DNA of 5,116 bases from contig JAFMIX010000171.1 of NCBI GenBank assembly GCA_017853785.1, forward strand, positions 1 to 5,116. The letters are read 5' to 3'. The notes beneath the pieces are model-generated. The model had not been told where the DNA came from and made no database searches. It was given only the letters and a program-made list of their open reading frames with translations. Position numbers and translations under genes: made by a program. This DNA is from Verrucomicrobiales bacterium. GTDB lineage: Bacteria > Verrucomicrobiota > Verrucomicrobiia > Limisphaerales > JAFMIX01. Shown here piece after piece: positions 1 to 2,998 of this stretch (the first letter of the stretch is position 1; each line of letters starts with the position of its first letter).

Positions 1-28
1 ATTCGAGCGTTATGGTTTCACGGGGCAT
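1..28 (-). CDS. rpmG: Ribosomal protein L33 (rpmG), N-terminal nine codons only
   Basis: An ATG at 28-26 opens a frame reading MPRETITLE before the window ends. The start is well supported: AAGGA lies 8 bases upstream (41-37) and the preceding gene stops only 4 bp before it. MPRE-I/T-ITL is the usual N-terminus of the MPRE-type bacterial L33 proteins, small (about 50-60 residue) proteins of the large ribosomal subunit. L33 exists in a zinc-binding form with two CxxC pairs and in a cysteine-free form; the deciding residues lie outside the window. The name rests on nine residues and the short intergenic gap, so another small protein remains possible. Confidence 0.6.
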
Positions 29-32
29 AAAT

Positions 33-626
33 TTATTCCTTCTCCTTCAACTGTTTTTCTTCCGGCTCTTCGCTGTCCGTTTCTTCGACTTCCGCGCCGG
101 CGCTCACTTCCACGCTGCCCAGCGAACCTAACCGCCGCTGCCGCAGCGCGCCGTCGCGTTCCAACTGCGCCTGGGCTTCCACCGTGAAGCGCGCCCAAGG
201 AATCGCTTCCAGTCGGGCCTTGGGGATGCTTTTCCCGGTGAGTTCGCAGACGCCGTAGGTGTTCCGCTCGATGCGCTTGAGTGCTTCCTCGATTTCGTAG
301 ATGGCATCCTGATCGGAGGAGAGCAGGCTCAGCGCAAAGTCACGGTCAAAATTGTCCGTCCCGGAATCCGCCATATGCAGGCTGTAACCGGCCATTTCTT
401 GGGCCGATTCCTTGGCCAGCCCGTCCATCTGCTTCATCAACTGATCGCGCAATTCCAGCAGCCGGGTATAAAATTTCTGCCATTCGGGCTTGACCTTGAT
501 CATGCCATTCGTGCCGGGCTTGGACTTGGCGGAAACCGCCCGTCCCAGAATCGCCGCCGCCGTCGCCGAAGCGTGCGGGGCGCTGGCTTTGGCTTTTTGC
601 TTTGCTGGTTTTTTCTTGGTCGTCAC
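33..626 (-). CDS. DksA/TraR-family RNA polymerase-binding transcription factor with degenerate zinc finger
   Basis: The protein has 197 residues. DksA-type proteins insert a coiled coil into the RNA polymerase secondary channel and change initiation, often together with ppGpp. Residues 1-47 are a Lys/Ala/Ser-rich, probably disordered basic tail. About 48-123 form a helical coiled-coil region. D91-N-F-D94-R95 aligns with the DxxDR coiled-coil tip of E. coli DksA (D71, D74), whose acidic residues are needed for activity. Residues 124-151 (YGVCELTGK...RLEAIPW) align with the C4 zinc finger, but only C127 remains: the other three cysteine positions are T130, T148 and A151. The C-terminus (178-197) is strongly acidic. 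The start is GTG at 626 with no clear Shine-Dalgarno site; an internal Met at residue 42 would remove only the tail and is less likely. rpmG follows after 4 bp, and folE2 lies 136 bp upstream on the same strand. Family membership is sure; direct RNA polymerase regulation is inferred from the family. Confidence 0.92.
   Translation of the reverse strand: MTTKKKPAKQKAKASAPHASATAAAILGRAVSAKSKPGTNGMIKVKPEWQKFYTRLLELRDQLMKQMDGLAKESAQEMAGYSLHMADSGTDNFDRDFALSLLSSDQDAIYEIEEALKRIERNTYGVCELTGKSIPKARLEAIPWARFTVEAQAQLERDGALRQRRLGSLGSVEVSAGAEVEETDSEEPEEKQLKEKE
37..47 (-). promoter_or_regulatory. Shine-Dalgarno site of rpmG, embedded in the end of the dksA-like gene
   Basis: The minus strand reads AAGGAGAAGGA just before the stop codon of the upstream gene. 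The second AAGGA (41-37) is 8 bases from the rpmG ATG, an ideal spacing; AAGGAG (47-42) is 13 bases away. The same bases encode the Lys-Glu-Lys-Glu end of the DksA-like protein, so ribosomes finishing that gene pass over the site. This suggests translational coupling. It is the only strong Shine-Dalgarno sequence in front of any start in this window. Confidence 0.7.
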
Positions 627-762
627 GATTTTAATGCAAATTCAAACTGTAATTGCGCCCGACCACCGGGCAGGCAATGGCCCATTCAAGGGCGGGTGAG
701 AGTATCAAACAAAACCAAATACGCCACAAAAATTTTAACATTTTTCCGGCCAACTCCGCCCT
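627..762. other. Intergenic region between folE2 and the dksA-like gene
   Basis: This 136-bp stretch is the 3' flank of folE2 and the 5' flank of the dksA-like gene, and it contains no ORF of its own. Two small structures are visible: an AT-only inverted repeat at 728-745, and a GC hairpin GCCCG-ACCAC-CGGGC at 657-671 about 30 bases before the dksA-like start. I see no Rho-independent terminator (no GC stem followed by a T tract) and no sigma70 promoter with good boxes and spacing. Read-through from folE2 or an unrecognised promoter are both possible. Confidence 0.5.
728..745. repeat. AT-only inverted repeat downstream of folE2
   Basis: The arms AAAAAT (728-733) and ATTTTT (740-745) are perfect reverse complements around a 6-base centre, giving an 18-bp island with a single C in an otherwise GC-rich region. 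It lies 17 bp past the folE2 stop and about 100 bp before the dksA-like start. On the minus strand it contains AAATGTTA, which resembles one half of the Zur operator known from gammaproteobacteria, but the second half-site is not matched. It could be an operator or an upstream AT-rich promoter element, or it could be chance. Confidence 0.35.
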
Positions 763-1593
763 TTACCCCCCCTGTGCCTTCTCGATGCAGGCATAGGCAT
801 TATGGTTGTGGATGCTTTCAAAATTTTCGGCCTCCACCCGATACCAACGCACCTCCCGGTGGGCGTTCAGCCGCAGCGCCACGTTCCGGACCAGATCTTC
901 CACGAAGACCGGATTTTCATAGGCGCGCTCGGTTACCGCCTTCTCATCCGGGCGCTTCAACAAGGCATAAAGCTCCGAACTGGCTGAGCTTTCGATGATC
1001 GCAATTAAATCCTCGATCCAGATCGGCTTCCGAAACCGCACCGCCACCGTCACCTCCCCGCGCTGGTTGTGCGCGCCATATTTGGCGATGGCTTTGGAAC
1101 AAGGGCACAGTGTCGTCACGTTGACCTTCACCGTAAGCACGAAATCGATCTCCGTTCCGCACGCCGCCGCGTCAAACCGCGCCGTATAATCCATCACGCC
1201 CTCCAGCCGCGAGACCGGTGACCGCTTGACCATGAAATACGGAAACTCCATCTCCAGATGCGACGTCGCCGCCTGCAACTTGACCTGCAACGCCCGCAAA
1301 ATATCCGGGATGTTCTCGACATGGACCACGCTGCCATGGGCGTTGAGCACCTCGATGAACCGGCTCATGTGAGTGCCCTTGAATTCTTTGGGCAGATCCA
1401 CGAACAGCCCCAGCGTGGCTACCGTGTCCTGAAACCGTCGCGCCTTGTCCCGCACCTGAACCGGAAACCGCAGTCCCCGCACCCCGACCTTGTCGATCCG
1501 CAATTCCCGGTGGTCGCGCGAACTCTGGGCGTCATGCAGCGGCACGGAAGCCTGACTCGGCGCCCGGCGATTCTTCGCTTTTGAATTTTTCAT
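763..1593 (-). CDS. folE2: GTP cyclohydrolase IB (FolE2, GCYH-IB, COG1469)
   Basis: This cytoplasmic enzyme converts GTP to 7,8-dihydroneopterin triphosphate, the first step of tetrahydrofolate synthesis and, where the pathway exists, of queuosine synthesis. The 276-residue length is normal for the family. Hallmarks in order are: an N-terminal DxQ-type motif (D21-A-Q) followed by I33-DKVGVRGLRFP; KGTHMSRF (72-79); NVTTLCPCSKAI with C163 and C165 (158-169), the first being the expected metal/catalytic cysteine; GAHNQRGE with H175; E201 in the IIESSASSELY segment; TERAYENPVFVEDLVR (221-236); and VEAENFESIHNHNAYA with H262 and H264 (253-268). All catalytic regions look intact. I chose the ATG at 1593; a TTG three codons upstream (1602) is possible, but neither start has a good Shine-Dalgarno site. 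FolE2 is the alternative to zinc-dependent FolE and can work with other metals such as manganese. In several bacteria it is induced by zinc starvation through Zur, but no clear Zur box is seen here. Confidence 0.97.
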   Translation of the reverse strand: MKNSKAKNRRAPSQASVPLHDAQSSRDHRELRIDKVGVRGLRFPVQVRDKARRFQDTVATLGLFVDLPKEFKGTHMSRFIEVLNAHGSVVHVENIPDILRALQVKLQAATSHLEMEFPYFMVKRSPVSRLEGVMDYTARFDAAACGTEIDFVLTVKVNVTTLCPCSKAIAKYGAHNQRGEVTVAVRFRKPIWIEDLIAIIESSASSELYALLKRPDEKAVTERAYENPVFVEDLVRNVALRLNAHREVRWYRVEAENFESIHNHNAYACIEKAQGG

Positions 1594-1694
1594 GCGCGCC
1601 AAACTAGCACCCCGACGCCCGGCGGCAAAACTCTTTCTGCTGGCGCTGCCGAGTATTCTTTGACTTGGCCGTGCCGGGGTATTATCAACGAGCC
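1594..1694. promoter_or_regulatory. Divergent intergenic region between folE2 and the secreted EEP-family gene
   Basis: This 101-bp gap must hold the start signals of two divergent genes. On the plus strand TTGACT (1660-1665) and TATTAT (1680-1685) resemble -35 and -10 boxes, but the spacer is only 14 bases and the start codon follows 9 bases later, so the pair is doubtful. No matching pair is clear on the minus strand. There is no Zur-like palindrome and no obvious riboswitch fold. Confidence 0.4.
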
Positions 1695-2627
1695 ATGGAT
1701 TCCTTCCTCTTCCGCGTCACTGGCGCGCTGCTCACCACACTCACCGGCGTCACCTTGTTCGCTGCCGAAACCTTCCGCGTCGCCACCTACAACGTCGAAA
1801 ACTACCTCGACCAGCCCACCGAAAACCGGAAAACCGTCAAATCCGCCGCCGCCAAGGCCAAAGTCCGCGAGAGCATCCATGCCATGAAACCCGATGTCAT
1901 CGCCTTTGAGGAAATGGGGCAGCTCAGCGCCCTGCTGGAATTGCGCGCTGCGCTCAAGGCCGAAGGGCTGGACTTTCCCTACTACGAACACATCACCGGC
2001 TACGACACGAACATCCACGTCGCCGTCCTGAGCCGGTTTCCCTTTTCCGGCCACCGTTCGCACACCAACGAATCCTTTCTTCTAAGCGGTCGCCGATTCG
2101 AGGTCAGCCGCGGCCTGCTGGAAGTAGACGTCAAAGTGAGTTCCCGCTATGAGTTCACGCTTATGGCCGCGCACCTCAAATCCAAACGCCCCGTGCCCCA
2201 GGCCGATGAAGCTGAGTTGCGCCTTGAAGAAGCCAGAATCCTGCGCGAGAAAATTGACGCGCGCCTCGCCGCCAATCCCGAGGCCAACCTGGTCGTGCTC
2301 GGCGATTTCAATGATACCTACAACTCCAAATCCACCAAAGCCATCGTCGGGAAATACAAATTCAAACTCGTGGACACCCGCCCGGCAGAGCGCAACGGCG
2401 ACAACCTCCCCCACCCCACCCATCGCTCCTATGCACCGCGCACCATCTCCTGGACCCATCACTACGGCGCGGAGGACACTTATTCCCGGATTGATTTTCT
2501 GCTGTTAAGTCCAGGCATGGCGAAAGAATGGAACCAGGCCGAAACCTACATCCCCACCGTGCCCAATTGGGGGCTAGGCTCGGACCACCGCCCGCTGGTC
2601 GCCACCTTCACCGCAGAAAACCGATAA
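1695..2627 (+). CDS. Secreted endonuclease/exonuclease/phosphatase-family (EEP) metal-dependent hydrolase
   Basis: This 310-residue protein has the Mg-dependent phosphodiesterase fold shared by DNase I, ExoIII and inositol-phosphate phosphatases (PF03372). Residues 1 to about 24 look like a Sec signal peptide: R7, then a hydrophobic stretch ending ...GVTLFAA. The mature domain starts at once. Motifs in order are: ATYNVENYLD with N33; VIAFEEMG with the metal ligand at about E73; IHVAVLSRFP (107-116); MAAHLKS with H160; VVLGDFNDT with D204 and N206; SRIDFLLLSPG with D267; and LGSDHRPLVATF with D297 and the catalytic H298. The full set is present, so the enzyme is probably active. The start at 1695 is chosen because it gives a clean signal peptide; a TTG at 1665 would add ten residues before it. 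The gene diverges from folE2 and converges on the DUF971 gene. Substrate (nucleic acid, phospholipid or other phosphoester) cannot be told; periplasmic or external location is inferred from the signal peptide. Confidence 0.92.
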   Translation: MDSFLFRVTGALLTTLTGVTLFAAETFRVATYNVENYLDQPTENRKTVKSAAAKAKVRESIHAMKPDVIAFEEMGQLSALLELRAALKAEGLDFPYYEHITGYDTNIHVAVLSRFPFSGHRSHTNESFLLSGRRFEVSRGLLEVDVKVSSRYEFTLMAAHLKSKRPVPQADEAELRLEEARILREKIDARLAANPEANLVVLGDFNDTYNSKSTKAIVGKYKFKLVDTRPAERNGDNLPHPTHRSYAPRTISWTHHYGAEDTYSRIDFLLLSPGMAKEWNQAETYIPTVPNWGLGSDHRPLVATFTAENR

Positions 2628-2638
2628 GCCAAGGCTTA
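2625..2638. repeat. Perfect palindrome spanning two convergent stop codons
   Basis: TAAGCC-AA-GGCTTA is a perfect inverted repeat with 6-bp arms. Its left end is the TAA stop of the plus-strand EEP gene and its right end is the TAA stop of the minus-strand DUF971 gene. No T tract follows on either side and the centre is only two bases, so it is not a typical bidirectional terminator. It does mark how tightly the two genes abut. Confidence 0.6.
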
Positions 2639-2938
2639 ATTTGCCGCCGCCACGCGCCGCAGATATTCAAACGAATAAATTCCGGTGTTGTGCTTATCGC
2701 CCCAGAAGAATTGCACCGCATACGTCCCCACATTGGCGATGTGACCCAATTGAAACGCTGCGGGCGTGAGCGGCTTGTCGGGGTTTTTGTAAAGGTTGCC
2801 CATGATGTCCACCTCACCCTTGCAGCCGGCGCAGGGACACGCCTGCCGGAGTTTTTCCAACGGGATAAAACTCTCCGTGCCGTCGTCCCAGCGGATTGCC
2901 AGTTCGGCGCCAATCCGTTGCATGTCTGTCGGTCGCAT
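2636..2938 (-). CDS. DUF971 / gamma-butyrobetaine hydroxylase N-terminal-domain-like protein
   Basis: This small 100-residue cytoplasmic protein corresponds to the stand-alone form of the domain (PF06155) found at the N-terminus of gamma-butyrobetaine and trimethyllysine hydroxylases. The diagnostic pattern is present: AELAIRWDDGTES (11-23), PLEKLRQACPCAGC with C34, C36 and C39 (26-39), then VGTYAVQFFWGDKHNTGIYSFEYLR (70-94), ending just after the domain. In the human hydroxylase this domain binds zinc through three cysteines and a histidine. Here C34, C36, C39 and H83 have nearly the same arrangement, so a metal site is likely. The catalytic dioxygenase domain is absent, so no hydroxylase activity is expected. 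The bacterial stand-alone form has no settled function; in some proteins the domain is fused to Mrp/ApbC-type Fe-S carrier ATPases. Start is ATG at 2938, without a Shine-Dalgarno site; a second Met at residue 6 is an alternative. The gene follows the large secreted-protein gene after 60 bp, same strand. Confidence 0.92.
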   Translation of the reverse strand: MRPTDMQRIGAELAIRWDDGTESFIPLEKLRQACPCAGCKGEVDIMGNLYKNPDKPLTPAAFQLGHIANVGTYAVQFFWGDKHNTGIYSFEYLRRVAAAN

Positions 2939-2998
2939 GGCAGGAGTATTTCCGGATTGCAGCGCGGGTGAAAGTCTTTTCAGCCGGGCAACGAACCC
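2939..2998. other. Short intergenic gap before the DUF971 gene
   Basis: These 60 bp lie between the stop of the large secreted-protein gene and the DUF971 start. I see no GC hairpin with a T tract and no convincing promoter boxes on the minus strand. The two genes could be co-transcribed, although their products have no evident link. Confidence 0.4.

Noticed and set aside
657..671. GCCCG-ACCAC-CGGGC hairpin as a terminator or riboswitch stem upstream of the dksA-like gene
   Set aside because: A 5-bp stem in GC-rich sequence is expected by chance, with no T tract and no further conserved structure visible.
375..998. Plus-strand open frame of 207 codons crossing the dksA-like gene and the end of folE2
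   Set aside because: It runs antisense across two well-supported genes and the gap between them, is Pro/Arg-rich and has no recognisable domain.
1660..1685. TTGACT and TATTAT as a sigma70 promoter for the EEP gene
   Set aside because: The boxes are good but the spacer is 14 bases, well below the usual 16-18, and the implied transcript would begin almost at the start codon. Not strong enough to list as a promoter.
1594..1694. A preQ1, THF or other riboswitch in front of folE2
   Set aside because: The leader is too short and shows no recognisable conserved core on the minus strand.
1590..2063. Minus-strand open frame opposite the EEP gene (157 codons), and a similar one at 2082-2462
   Set aside because: Both are Gly/Val/Phe-rich mirror translations of the EEP gene, whose catalytic motifs are intact on the plus strand.
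2608..2913. Alternative minus-strand frame overlapping the DUF971 gene (101 codons)
   Set aside because: It is shifted relative to the true DUF971 frame and its translation shows no family motif.
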